64,000 bases of DNA from Desulfomonile tiedjei (GCA_016218715.1 JACRDG010000049.1:23194-87193); one strand, 5' to 3'. Counted from the first letter of the stretch, positions 52,086 to 62,500 are shown. Program-made: numbers and translations. Notes: generated by a model from the sequence alone, not told the origin.

Positions 52086-53555
52086 TCATTTGGCCGTGAC
52101 GATCCGCTTGAGGTTCACGGCGGTAGCTGGTTGTCTGAGCCCGTACGAGTCCTTTTGGCCTTCGGGCAGGGTGAGTGCTGCGGCCAGGTCCGATCGTGCT
52201 CGTTCCCTGTCTCCGAGGAACTCAAAGGCCGCTGCTCTGGAAACGAGCGCCTCACGGTACCGGGGGTTGAGTTCCAGCGCCCGGTTCAGTTCTGCTACAG
52301 CCTCGGTGAAACGCCCTTGCTTTCCCAGTGTCTCGCCGAGGTTGAAATGCGCCCCCGCGTCGTCCGGTGTGGCAGATGCCAGCGCAGTGAAGTACTTGAT
52401 TGCTGCATCATAATCGCCCGATTTCTCTTTCAGCATTCCCAGCAAAAGCAAGGCATCCGGGTTGGCCGGGTCCAGACGGATGGCTTCCTGAAGGTCTTGC
52501 GCAGCCTGACTTTCCTGCCCCATTTCCAGGTAGCATTCCGCCCGGTAGGCGTACACGGGCGCGGCTTTCGCATCCAGTTCCAAAGCCCGAGAGAAATCCT
52601 TGACTGCCCTTGGGCACTCGTGGACGCTCTTCTCGATCCACCCTCGGTTCACGTAGGCCCGGGTCAGCTTGGGCTGGATTGAGACGGATTTGGAGAGGTC
52701 GCGAAGCGCCTGGGCAATGTTCCCCTTCTTGAAGAAAGCCCAACCTCGGTTGGTATACAGCTCCGCGTGCGTTGGAATGACGCGCGCCGCGTGGTTGTAA
52801 TCTTCAATGGCTTTATCCGGGTCGCCTTTCGTGAGGTAGGCGTTGCCTCGCTGAAAATAGGCCAGCCCGTAATCGGCATTGAGTCCGATAGCTGACGTGA
52901 AGTCCTTGATGGCTCCGTCCGCATCGCCGAGTTTCAGCCGTGCGTTTCCCCGGTTGAAGTACGCAAGGGCGTAGCTTGGAGAGAGTTCCAGCGCACGGGT
53001 GAAGTCTGCTATGGCATCCTGGGGCTTGTTCAGTTGCAGGTAGGCCCAGCCGCGGTTGTTGTACGAATCCGCGTCCTCCGGATTGAGTTTGATCGCCTCG
53101 GTGAAGTCGCTGACGGCCTGGCTCAGGTTCTCTTTGGCGTAGTAGGCGTTGCCGCGGTTGTAATAAGCAAGGGCGTAGGAGGGGTTCAGCTCGATGGCTC
53201 GGTTGAAGTCGGTGATAGCATGATCGATATTGCCCTGCCGGAAGAGCACGCTGCCGCGATTGTTGACTGCCGTAACGAGGGTTGGATCGAGCTGAAGTGC
53301 CCTGGTGTAGTCTTTGATCGCTTCTGCAAGGTTTCCGATGCGCTCATACGAGAAGGCTCGACGGAAATACACGTCGGGATTGGTCGTGCCGATCTGGATG
53401 GCCCGAGTCAACTGTTCGATCGCCTTGGCATGGTCGCCCATCCGTTGAGCGTACCGGGCGCTTTCCAGGAGACTCCCCACCGACTCCGCCCACGCGGACA
53501 CTGTGATGAGCACAACGACCGCCACGAGCGGAACGATCCATCTTCGTGGCCGCAT
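52086..53555 (-). CDS. Large exported TPR-repeat protein (second of a pair)
   Basis: About 489 residues from the ATG at 53555 (a GTG at 53582 is in frame). A signal segment (about 5-24, ending SAWAES) precedes about 13 TPR units, many very alike, with AIELNPSYALAYYNRGNAYY and ALELSPSYALAYFNRGNARL as examples. It is a helical scaffold without catalytic features, probably periplasmic. It precedes the TPR gene at 50381 with the same plan. The strong similarity among its internal repeats suggests recent repeat gain. Confidence 0.85.
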   Translation of the reverse strand: MRPRRWIVPLVAVVVLITVSAWAESVGSLLESARYAQRMGDHAKAIEQLTRAIQIGTTNPDVYFRRAFSYERIGNLAEAIKDYTRALQLDPTLVTAVNNRGSVLFRQGNIDHAITDFNRAIELNPSYALAYYNRGNAYYAKENLSQAVSDFTEAIKLNPEDADSYNNRGWAYLQLNKPQDAIADFTRALELSPSYALAYFNRGNARLKLGDADGAIKDFTSAIGLNADYGLAYFQRGNAYLTKGDPDKAIEDYNHAARVIPTHAELYTNRGWAFFKKGNIAQALRDLSKSVSIQPKLTRAYVNRGWIEKSVHECPRAVKDFSRALELDAKAAPVYAYRAECYLEMGQESQAAQDLQEAIRLDPANPDALLLLGMLKEKSGDYDAAIKYFTALASATPDDAGAHFNLGETLGKQGRFTEAVAELNRALELNPRYREALVSRAAAFEFLGDRERARSDLAAALTLPEGQKDSYGLRQPATAVNLKRIVTAK

Positions 53556-53685
53556 CTTCGAAACCCCGTTTTTCACAGGCACATATTAGTCTGAATGATA
53601 CCATAGCATGAACACACCTGTCTACTTAAATGAGGCTGCGGCATTATCCGGTAACGGCCCATGCAGCCGCCTCCAGCAGCCCGTA

Positions 53686-55194
53686 TCACTCGTTGGGATC
53701 GTGCTGCCTCACATAATCGAGCAGGAGTCGTCCCATGTCCGACTTGACCTTGACCTTCTCGTAATCGATCGGCACATTGTTGAGGTACTGCAGAATCAGC
53801 GCATCACCCGCACACCCTCCCGGCAGTATTCCCGAAAAGAAGAACCCTAGCTCTTCAAATGCCGCTACAGAGCTGCCGGTCAGCGGGTCGGACAGGTCCA
53901 GATAGAGATTGATCACCTCAGCGTGTTCGAGGCATACCTTTTTCAATTGCGTCTTCACTTGGTGAACCACGTCTTCCCCGTACTGTTCGATGTCGATGCG
54001 AACGTACCGGAGCGGGGCATACGTAACCGTTCGCAGTACGGATCGCTCCTGTGTCCCCAAAACCGACGATGACTCCCCGACCTCGATGCCGGAGGATATC
54101 CCGATGTGGCGGTACAACTGGAGGATCACCTCCCGGTGTTGCGTCGGAAGATACAATTTCAAGCCGGTGGGTTTCTGCAGGTACGTGAAGTGTATGACCG
54201 TGCTATCCCGCTGCGGGAGTGTCTCAGTAATCTCTTTGAACGATGCGGTCGCGGGTATGAACCCCAGAGTAAGAGCCGCATCCCTCAGGCCCATGCGAAG
54301 CCCCACCTGCTGCGAATACGTGTGATTGGTGACCGCACGGCCGTATACTCCCGTCAGTCCTTCGGATCGAGCCTTCTCCATGACAAACTCGGTGAGCCGG
54401 GAAAAAATGCCTCTCGACCGGAAACGAGGCTTTACCGCTGCCATCCCCATCTCTGCGATACGGGACGTCCTGTCGAACCTCATCAGAGCCAGATGGCCCG
54501 CGACTTCGTGGTTCGAGGTTACTGCGACCGCGGAAAAGAGCTGCCCCGAGCGATTCAGCTCGAGGATGCGCTCCGGATAGTACACGTGCTCGTAGCTGTA
54601 CGAGTACCCATAGGCTCGGTACACGCTCCGTGAAACCTCGATGGCCAGCGATGGTTCCAGGGGCTGCACCGTGATCTCGACCGGAGTAGTGGGGCGGATA
54701 TCGTCAGACGCAGGTCCGTCGTATGGCTCCAGTTCGCAGGCATCGTGATAGTCGGCCAGGGTCGCGGTCTTCAAATACTTGATGAGGACGGTCTCCTTCC
54801 CCTGCTGCCCCAAGTTGTTGAAGTGCACCTCATCCATCAATTCCCGCATGAGCGAAATTCCCGGTCCGCATTCCGAACCGGGAACAGGTTCCGAGTCGGG
54901 CGGTGGGCATGCGTTGAGGTCCGGCTCGAACGGGAAGCCTTGATCCTTGATCACCACCTTGAGTCCGAGCGGCACGCGCTCGCAGGAGATGTCGAACGAA
55001 GTCCTCTCGTATGGCTCGAACGCATGCTCGACCACATTGTCCACCGCTTCCCGGACGCTCCGGCCAATCAGTTCGATGTCGTGAGGGTCAAAGCCCATCC
55101 GATCGGCTACGGCAGCCACGTACGCGGTGGCAACGGGCCCATACGATCGATCGTTGGGAATCGTGATCCGCGAATAATCACACGCGTCCTGCAT
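53686..55194 (-). CDS. Anti-sigma-type ATPase domain fused to a GNAT acetyltransferase
   Basis: 502 residues from the ATG at 55194 with GGAGTGG upstream. Residues about 1-135 form a HATPase/RsbW-like domain (IELIGRSVREAVDNVVEHAF as N box, VVIKDQGFPF and CGPGISLMRELMDEV as G boxes). Residues about 150-300 look like a GNAT N-acetyltransferase (MGMAAVKPRFRSRGIFSRLTEFVMEKA is its acetyl-CoA-binding core). About 200 further residues have no recognised domain. RsbW-like ATPases bind anti-sigma antagonists or phosphorylate them, so this may be a stress-switch protein with an added acetylation activity. No partner sigma factor is adjacent. Confidence 0.82.
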   Translation of the reverse strand: MQDACDYSRITIPNDRSYGPVATAYVAAVADRMGFDPHDIELIGRSVREAVDNVVEHAFEPYERTSFDISCERVPLGLKVVIKDQGFPFEPDLNACPPPDSEPVPGSECGPGISLMRELMDEVHFNNLGQQGKETVLIKYLKTATLADYHDACELEPYDGPASDDIRPTTPVEITVQPLEPSLAIEVSRSVYRAYGYSYSYEHVYYPERILELNRSGQLFSAVAVTSNHEVAGHLALMRFDRTSRIAEMGMAAVKPRFRSRGIFSRLTEFVMEKARSEGLTGVYGRAVTNHTYSQQVGLRMGLRDAALTLGFIPATASFKEITETLPQRDSTVIHFTYLQKPTGLKLYLPTQHREVILQLYRHIGISSGIEVGESSSVLGTQERSVLRTVTYAPLRYVRIDIEQYGEDVVHQVKTQLKKVCLEHAEVINLYLDLSDPLTGSSVAAFEELGFFFSGILPGGCAGDALILQYLNNVPIDYEKVKVKSDMGRLLLDYVRQHDPNE

Positions 55195-55254
55195 GAATCC
55201 ACTCCGCAAACGCGAAAAAGCTCGGCTCGGTCCCAGGCAATTCCCGGCTGTTCA

Positions 55255-55313
55255 GTGGGACCGGCATCTTGCCGGTCAGTTCTGGATGGACAGTGATGGT
55301 GCCTGCCCCACCA
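55255..55313. repeat. Dispersed intergenic palindrome, copy 7 (two-arm form)
   Basis: GTGGGACCGGCATCTTGCC then GGTCAGTTCTGGATGGACAG and TGATGGTGCCTGCCCCAC. The left arm GACCGGCATCTTGCCGGTC is a near-perfect palindrome; the right arm is diverged. It shares the upstream CCCGGCTGTTC with the copy at 37858. Confidence 0.85.
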
Positions 55314-55363
55314 TGCTGCCTCCCCTACGTGACGGAACGTGGGGAACAAGGGACTCGGCAAGC

Positions 55364-56368
55364 CTACCCCGGCCCAACCGAGACTTCTTTCGCTAGCTTT
55401 TCTTTGCCTCTTGCGGCTGCCAGCCCCAGGAGGGTCACGAGGAGCAAGAAGAGCACTCCTGCCGTGCCCAGCTTCAACCACGGCGGCAACGGAGACGGCG
55501 AGAAGAAGGCCTCAATCACTCCGGCGATGGCCAAGAGAGGCACACAGCCCAGCGCCAACGCCACTGCATCGCGGCTCCGCACGGACAGAAACTCCAGCCT
55601 CCGGTACGGACCGGGGTCTACCAGCGCATGGCCCAGGATGAGCCCTGCTGCGCCTGAAAGAACGATAGCACTCAACTCCAGGCTGCCGTGAGGCAGTACG
55701 AAAGACCACAACTGGAGCGAAAGTTGGTGCCGGAAACACAGCCCCGCGATGGTACCGAGGAGCAGACCGTTCAGCCCTAGAAGGTATATCGTCCCCACAC
55801 CGAACGTGATCCCCGCTGCAAAGGTCAAGAAGGTGACTGAAATATTGTGGGTCATCAGGTGACTGGAAGCCATGGGAGCAACTGCGTACAGCCCTTTGAA
55901 CCACACATCGCCGCCTTCTACCGTCGAGATGATGCTATCCGGGACGAGGAGCTCCACGAAATTCGGCTCTTGCACGCCAATAACGAAACCGGCGAGCGCC
56001 GACAAGATCATGACGCCCGCGGAAGAGCCGATGTACAAGAGGTTCCTGGCCACCGCGAGGGGAAATTCCGTCGAGAGGAATTTCACGATCGATGCCCATC
56101 GGGACCCTGAGGGCTGGCTGTACACGATACGGTGAACCCGGATCACCAGGCCGTTCACATACGCCACCACGTCGTCATCCGGGGCTTGACCCAATTGCGA
56201 TGATTTCAGGAGCGAGAGGTCCGAGATAGCCGCAAAGTAAAGTCGGCTCAAATCCCACAATTCGTCCCTCGTCAGGTCAGCGGACCTGCCGGGTCTGAAT
56301 TTCGCGGCAATGCGCTCAAGTCGCTGCCATTCTTTTTTGCGTTCCCTGATGAACTCGTTTATATTCAT
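55364..56368 (-). CDS. SpoIIM (stage II sporulation protein M)-family membrane protein
   Basis: 334 residues with an N-terminal soluble helical region (MNINEFIRERKKEWQRLERI, about 1-100), then six or seven membrane helices including SSAGVMILSALAGFVIGVQEP, AGITFGVGTIYLLGLNGLLLG and the family-typical HGSLELSAIVLSGAAGLILG. SpoIIM-like proteins in non-sporulating bacteria often lie beside RDD-domain genes; here the RDD gene at 56517 is divergent from it. The role is unknown, perhaps membrane homeostasis or peptidoglycan-related. Confidence 0.9.
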   Translation of the reverse strand: MNINEFIRERKKEWQRLERIAAKFRPGRSADLTRDELWDLSRLYFAAISDLSLLKSSQLGQAPDDDVVAYVNGLVIRVHRIVYSQPSGSRWASIVKFLSTEFPLAVARNLLYIGSSAGVMILSALAGFVIGVQEPNFVELLVPDSIISTVEGGDVWFKGLYAVAPMASSHLMTHNISVTFLTFAAGITFGVGTIYLLGLNGLLLGTIAGLCFRHQLSLQLWSFVLPHGSLELSAIVLSGAAGLILGHALVDPGPYRRLEFLSVRSRDAVALALGCVPLLAIAGVIEAFFSPSPLPPWLKLGTAGVLFLLLVTLLGLAAARGKEKLAKEVSVGPG

Positions 56369-56516
56369 GCGGCCCCTCGGTTCGATCTATGAACGGGGAT
56401 TCCACGGGGGGTTAGTTCAATCGTTCACCCGGCGCCTCACGCGAAGGCGTGGAAGCCCGGTGGGCTGTGCCTAACAGCGTATCACCGACCAAGACCGCCT
56501 TATCATAGCACGTCGA

Positions 56517-57329
56517 GTGACCAGGGTGAAACGGAAGCCTCAAACCGTTACGATCGAGACTCCAGAGCATATCGAAATCCAGTTCCAGATCGCGGGGATA
56601 GGCACGAGACTTCTGGCTTATCTGGTGGACAGACTCTTTCAACTCGGGTGCGTCCTGAGCTTGATCTTCGTCTTCAGTGCCATCGTCTTTGCAGTACGGC
56701 AGACCACAGCCATAGTCGACTTTGCAGAAGGGTTGTGGCACTCCCTGGGCCAATGGCTCGTGGCACTGCTGATCCTCTGTTATGCCGTGGTTACGATCGG
56801 CTATTTCGTCCTGTTCGAGTACTTCTGGGCGGGCTCGACCCCCGGCAAGCGGTCCCAGCACATCAGGGTCATCAGGAAAGACGGTCGCACGCTCACGTTT
56901 TTCGACTCTGCCGTGCGGAACCTCCTCCGGTTCGTGGACATCTTGGGCGATGTGTATCCCCTGGGGCTTGTGGTGATGTTCGTAGACATCCACAATAGGC
57001 GTTTAGGAGACCTTGCGGCCGGGACCCTGGTCGTCCTGGAACAGGAAGCGGAACAACCCGAACTGAGCGAAACCCTCGACCCATCGCGGGCCTCTGACCC
57101 GGAACTTCGCCGTCTGGTCGGCCATATGACGGCCGCGGAGTATCAGGTGGTGAGAAAATTCCTCTCGCGGAGAGACCAACTCGACGAGGAATATCGGCGC
57201 ACCGTAGCGAACACCATTGTGAGTCGCCTGAGCGCTGCCGCGGGAGCTCAACTCCCTCGCGCGTCCAAGCCGGAGGCCATCCTGGAGCATGTGGAGATTC
57301 TCTACCGAGAGAGAACCAGAATCCTCTAA
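56517..57329 (+). CDS. RDD-family membrane protein
   Basis: 270 residues from a GTG; a GTG at 56526 is also possible and neither has a strong ribosome-binding site. The RDD domain (residues about 25-160) shows GIGTRLLAYLVDRLFQLGC with the Arg and Asp-Asp-type residues, and FEYFWAGSTPGKRSQHIRVIRKDGRTLTF, with four membrane helices. The C-terminal 100 residues are soluble and helical. It pairs with the divergent SpoIIM-family gene, an association I know from other bacteria. The function is unknown. Confidence 0.9.
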   Translation: MTRVKRKPQTVTIETPEHIEIQFQIAGIGTRLLAYLVDRLFQLGCVLSLIFVFSAIVFAVRQTTAIVDFAEGLWHSLGQWLVALLILCYAVVTIGYFVLFEYFWAGSTPGKRSQHIRVIRKDGRTLTFFDSAVRNLLRFVDILGDVYPLGLVVMFVDIHNRRLGDLAAGTLVVLEQEAEQPELSETLDPSRASDPELRRLVGHMTAAEYQVVRKFLSRRDQLDEEYRRTVANTIVSRLSAAAGAQLPRASKPEAILEHVEILYRERTRIL

Positions 57330-57433
57330 CCGATTCCGAGGCGCGGAAACCCGGTGAACGCCCTCGATTGTATTTCGCGCTTCTTTTGCTTCTCGATCCT
57401 TGCGTGTGATAAGGAGATATGAAGGAGACCTCG

Positions 57434-58885
57434 ATGGAGCGGGAAACCACGGAGACCGTCTACACATTGGTCATCATCGGGCTCAGGGACGACCGGGCCA
57501 GGAGGCGGGTCGCTGCGGCCTTGTCACGGGTCACCACGCAGATGTCCGCGGATCGCATCCTGGAACGACTCGGGAAGCTCCCGTGGACCCTTACCCGTCG
57601 GGCAACCCGAAAGCGGGCGATTCGGCTGACTAGATTGCTGGAGAGCCTGGGAGCGCGGCTTCAGGTCATTCCGCCTCTCCCTGAGGACCTGGCACTGGAT
57701 GTCGGCGAGACGCAGATTATGCCGAGCGCAGAGCTGCTCACCGAGACACAGGTTGCAAACGCAACACAGTTTATCCAGCCTCCCGAGGAGTCCTATTCGG
57801 CCGAGTCTCTGCCCGAAAGACCGGCCATGGAAGCGCGGCCTGCCGCTGTGACTCCAGCCTCTGCAATGCCGCCTGAACCCCGGAAGATGGAACGAGCGTT
57901 GAGCCGGGAGCGCGAGACTTCGGCCCCGGAGAGCGCGCCGATGGAGCCGCTCACCATAGGAGGGATTCTGGATCGCACCTTCCAGATTGGCAGGGCATAT
58001 TTCTGGAAGCTCGCGGCCATCGTAGTGATTCCGGGACTCATCGCGGGAGCGATCTCCCTTGCCGGACTCCTGCTGGGCTCGGTCGCGGGGCTTGCCCTGT
58101 CCTCGGTGCTGGACTGGCCCGCATGGGTCTGGGTGGTGGGAACGATCATCCTGATCCCGGTCGTCGTGGTGGGAATTGCCATATTTGTGTTTCTCCCTCA
58201 GGCCGCGCTCATTCATGCCATATCCGAGATTTGCCTTGGCCGCGATTTCCGCGTGACAGATGCGTTTCGAGCGGTGCTCCAGAAGCTCTTGCCGTTCGTG
58301 CTGACCTCCCTGCTGTTCATGCTTGCCCTGTTCGGCACGATGCTGGCTACCGGCCTGTCCGGGGGTGTGCTTGGAGCGCTGTACGGCTTCACTGCGAGTT
58401 GGGTCCTGCCGCGCTCCCTCGTCTGGCTCGCGTGGCTGCCCGCGATCCTCCTGATCCCCGTCTTCATCGCCGTGCCGCTGTACGCATGGGTGAAGTGGTC
58501 ACTGTTCGGGCAGGCCCTCATTCTCGAAGACGCCGCATATGGTGAGGCGCTGCAGAGAAGCTGGCGTCTCCTGTCGGGCCGCGCAGGGACACAGTGGTAC
58601 ACGAGTCACGTCACGAGATTGGGGATTCTGCTCCTGGTGTTCGCGGTGATCCAGGTTTCCGTCTCGTTCCTCTTCCAGGGTCCGGCAGTGCTCTTCACCT
58701 ACGCCACGCCCTGGCAGATGACCGGGAAAGTTGCAACGCACGTGCTAAGCTTTTGCGGGAATGTGGTCATCGGTGTATTCTCGGCAACATGTACGGTATT
58801 GTTCTACTACGATCTGCGCAACCGCAAGGAAGGACTCGACCTCATGCTGCTCGCCGGGGAGAACGTGGGGCCTCGGGGAGAGTGA
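57434..58885 (+). CDS. Membrane protein with an L7/L12-like N-terminal domain
   Basis: About 483 residues; the ATG at 57434 has AAGGAG seven bases upstream, and an ATG at 57419 also has AAGGAG but too close. The first 75 residues (ILERLGKLPWTLTRRATRKR, LLESLGARLQVIPPLP) resemble the fold of ribosomal L7/L12 C-terminal-like domains. A Pro/Glu-rich linker follows to about residue 175, and then about six membrane helices with an intervening motif (QAALIHAISEICLGRDFRVT, AVPLYAWVKWSLFGQALILE) similar to membrane domains of uncharacterised GPDPase-linked proteins. It follows the RDD gene in the same direction. The function is unknown. Confidence 0.75.
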   Translation: MERETTETVYTLVIIGLRDDRARRRVAAALSRVTTQMSADRILERLGKLPWTLTRRATRKRAIRLTRLLESLGARLQVIPPLPEDLALDVGETQIMPSAELLTETQVANATQFIQPPEESYSAESLPERPAMEARPAAVTPASAMPPEPRKMERALSRERETSAPESAPMEPLTIGGILDRTFQIGRAYFWKLAAIVVIPGLIAGAISLAGLLLGSVAGLALSSVLDWPAWVWVVGTIILIPVVVVGIAIFVFLPQAALIHAISEICLGRDFRVTDAFRAVLQKLLPFVLTSLLFMLALFGTMLATGLSGGVLGALYGFTASWVLPRSLVWLAWLPAILLIPVFIAVPLYAWVKWSLFGQALILEDAAYGEALQRSWRLLSGRAGTQWYTSHVTRLGILLLVFAVIQVSVSFLFQGPAVLFTYATPWQMTGKVATHVLSFCGNVVIGVFSATCTVLFYYDLRNRKEGLDLMLLAGENVGPRGE

Positions 58886-58993
58886 TCCTCCTTCCACGTC
58901 GGTTCGCCCCGCGAAAAAACGGTTGAAGGGAAAGATATTTTTCTTCATAATCCGATCCTCTACGAGGGAAAACAATCGTCGTCAGGAGGCGAA

Positions 58994-59329
58994 ATGGGTA
59001 AGAAAAAGGAACAAAAAGAGAAAAAGGAAAAACCTCTGGACCGCTGGACTGTCAAAGAGTTGCGGGAAGAGGCTCTGACCATCCCCGATATCCAGGGCGT
59101 TCACGGGATGAATAAAGATGAGTTGCTGACCATCATCAAGGAAGCAAGGGGGATCGTAGACGCGGATACCGGCAAGAAAGGGGATAGCTTGCGAGAAATC
59201 AAAGAAAAAGTCGTTCAACTGAGAATTGCGAGAGATGAAGAGCGGAGCCAGGGAGTCTCCCGCTTGCGGCTGAGCCTTTTGCGAAGGCGTATAGCCCGTC
59301 TGAAAAAAAAGACCCGGCGAGCCGGCTGA
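58994..59329 (+). CDS. Small basic protein with a Rho_N/SAP-like domain
   Basis: 111 residues; AGGAGGCGAA precedes the ATG. A Lys/Glu-rich start leads to a helix-extended-helix module (WTVKELREEALTIPDIQGV then MNKDELLTIIKEARGI) like the N-terminal domain of transcription terminator Rho, a nucleic-acid-binding fold. A second basic coiled helix (RLRLSLLRRRIARLKKKTRR) ends the protein. It probably binds RNA or DNA. It stands in its own unit after the L7/L12-like membrane protein gene. Confidence 0.82.
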   Translation: MGKKKEQKEKKEKPLDRWTVKELREEALTIPDIQGVHGMNKDELLTIIKEARGIVDADTGKKGDSLREIKEKVVQLRIARDEERSQGVSRLRLSLLRRRIARLKKKTRRAG

Positions 59330-59593
59330 AGCCCGCCGCGCCCTGGGTCCCGCGCTCCGGAATTGATGGAACAGGCGACCGCAACCCTCGTTGTCGGCAG
59401 ACCGGTACTATTGCGCCCGAGCATTGATATGGAGTAACCGTTCAGCGGAACAGACGCAATCCCTCGGAATCGCACAGGGGGATTATGATACGGAAAACGA
59501 CGTTCGATTCACTCCGTCCAGTCCGCTGCCCTGGCCAGCCGACGGCTGCCGGGCGGACCTCCGGCGCTCCGCAGAGAGTATCGTACGAACCGG

Positions 59594-62500
59594 ATGAGTA
59601 AGAGCACCATGCAGACACCAGTGGCGGGGTCACGCGCATTTGCCCGGAAATTTGTGGCCGCGCTGCTCTTTGTTCTGCTCGGAGCAGTCTTTCTCTGCGG
59701 CGGCCTCTTCCTGTACCTCAGAATCGGCCTGGACGATGACTTGGTCGCTCGCACCGTGGTCGCTCAGCTCGATCGATCTCTCGACAGCAGGGTCACCCTT
59801 GGATCTGCTCACCTTGAATGGCTCTCTCTCGATACGGCACAATTATCCATCGAGAACCTCGAAATACGTGACAAGAGCGATTCCTTCCTCATCTTTTCCG
59901 TGACCAAGATCGATCTGCAGGCGAGTGTCTCTCACCTGGTAACCGGGACTCTCCTCGTTGACAGTATTCGCCTGAACGGACCTACGCTCCATCTGCGGCC
60001 GGCCTCGGAACGCGAGCAGTGCGCTGGAGGGCCGGCGGCCTCGTGCACGATCTGTCCGGTATGGCTCAAACCGATCTTACGCAAGGTCGAGATGAGCCGG
60101 GGACGCGTGTTCTGCGAACGTGCCGCGGCGGATCGCCGTCAGAGGCAGATTGCTCTCTCGGACGTCCAGGCTGAGGTAACGAACCTGACCGCCGCGGGCG
60201 CGGAGCAGTTTGTTCTCAATGGGCTCCTGCCTGGGGAAGCGGGCACCGGATCTTTCCAGGCCAGCGGCAGACTCGCCTGTAACCCGCTGTCCGGTGAGCC
60301 ATTGAGGGGGGAGGCGGGCATCCGGGTCAAGGCTTGTCCCGCGACGACCGCGGGCCTGCTGGCTTCGTCTTTCGGCTATGATCTCCCGCTCGCCCAGGGT
60401 GAGGCCGATGCCAACCTTCAAATTAGAGGCGACCCGAGCAACTTCAATGCGACAGGGGAGCTGAGCCTCCTCGGCGTGGTTTTGACACCAGGCAAGTATT
60501 TCCTCGGCAAGACAACCATTCCCGCGGGCACGATTCGCTGTGTCGCGGATCGTCGTGGACAGAGCCTTCGGGTCGATCTCCAGGAGGCGACCCTCCCTGG
60601 CGCGAAGGTTTCTGCCCAAGCGAGCTTCGAGGGGTTTTCCTCTTCGGATTCGGCAGCCGAGATCACGGTCCGAGAGGCGGATTTCCAGCTCGAGCAATTC
60701 TTCCCGCTCATTCCGCTGAACCTGTTGGACGCGGATGACCGCAACCGGTTGATAGCGGCGGGGCTCAAAGGTCACATGGGGATTACCGCTGCGAATTGGC
60801 GAGGGAATCTGTCGCAAATAGAGAGCCGACAGGCCGGGAAGGGGACGCTGCTGATCGACGTCTCGCTGGACAAGGTTTCAGGTTTCATCCCGGGCTCGGG
60901 ACTTCCCGTGCAGGATGCGTCCGGAAGGCTCCGGGTGAATCAAGAAGAGATGGTCTTCAACGGGATCAGCCTGACTCTGGGGACGTCACCCATCGTGCTC
61001 AACGGATGGATCAGGGATCTGAAGACTTCGCCTAAGAGCGATCTGTTCATTTCCATGACCGCACAGGCGCAGGACCTGATGCCTATTATCGAGCAGTCGG
61101 GTCTCGCCGGACAGGTCAGGCCTCACCTCGGATGGCTGTCTGAGCCACAAGGTGGCATATCCATCACCTTGGACGTGAAGGGCCCATTGAAGAACCCGAG
61201 CCTCAAAGGGCGGGTGGTTCTCGAAGATTTCGAGTGCCGGGTCACGGATTTTCCGCTGAGTTTGAGGAAGGTCAACGGAGCCCTGCGGTTCCGTGGGAAG
61301 ACACTCGCGTTTTCCGGCCTCAAGGGCATGGTCGGCGAGAGCGCTGCAGAGCTGAGCGGCGACTTCAGCTCCGCGGATATGCGTCTCACGGGGGAAGTCA
61401 AGCTTGTCCCTTCAGACCTGAGAAAGCTGAAAGTTCTCCCCGAGTCGTGGACGATCTCCGGCGTTCTGCCTCTGTCCATCGACCTAAAAGGATGGCAGCC
61501 GTCAACGGCCTTCACGGCGAAACTCGATCTTAAGAAGAACGCGCTTCGACTCGGTACGTATGTTGCCAAGGCCGCGGGAGTTCCGATGGAGATCGAGGCT
61601 TCGGGGAACCGCGATGCACAAGGAATCACCTTGGACGAGGCCTATCTAACCTTTCCGGGGAGCCGTGTGTCAGCGAAGGCAAGCGTTGACGCGAGTAACA
61701 GGCTCACTGCTGCGATCCACCTGCCCCCCAAAGGGGTCGAAACCAACGTCCTGATACCACTGGCCGACCCGTGCCTGGAACTCCAGCCCGGAGGGCGCGT
61801 CGAAGGGGATGCGGTCATCAAGACCGACCTGGCCCGACCTCGGGATGTGAGCATCGATGGGAATCTCCTACTGAATCACGTGTCGCTGAACCTCGGCTTC
61901 TACAAGCGAGTCGAGGGGCTCACCGGCAGCATACGTTGCCGCGGCCGGTCCATCAACGCGACCGCTACCCGTATCAAGATCGGTCAGACAGAACTGTCAG
62001 GGAAAATGTCCATTACCGACTTCTCGCGGCCGAAGCTTGATATCCTTCTCGACGTGGGGTTTCTGGACACCACTGATTTCACAGCGCCGGCGGGGTACGT
62101 GGCCAAAGTGACGTGGGGCCAATGGATCAGGTCCCAACCTGTCATCCGGTTCCTGGCCAGGAGCACGGGGAGCGCACTGATCAATGTCGCCAAAGGAAAA
62201 ACGGCTGTGCGAGTCTTTTCCGATCTGTCGGCCAAGTTGGAGGACAATCACGGGGAAATCAAATCGCAGGGATGGCGGGTGAAGTTCGCGGGCGGAACGT
62301 TGACAGGGGACGGGCTCATTGATATTCGCGAGACGACGTCCAGACCCCTCAGGCTAGACTTTCAGGGTGACCACCTCAAGATGGACCGGGTTCTTGCGGG
62401 CTCTGAGCTGCAGGTCAACGTTGAGGGGGACGTGCTGGTGGAAGGGCATCTGGAGTGGCAGCTGACCACGAACCGTGAGAACCATGGGATCCGCAAGACA

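Noticed and set aside
50510..52099. A 529-codon open frame on the plus strand
   Set aside because: It is antisense to the TPR gene at 50381-51955; the repeat structure of the minus-strand product is decisive.
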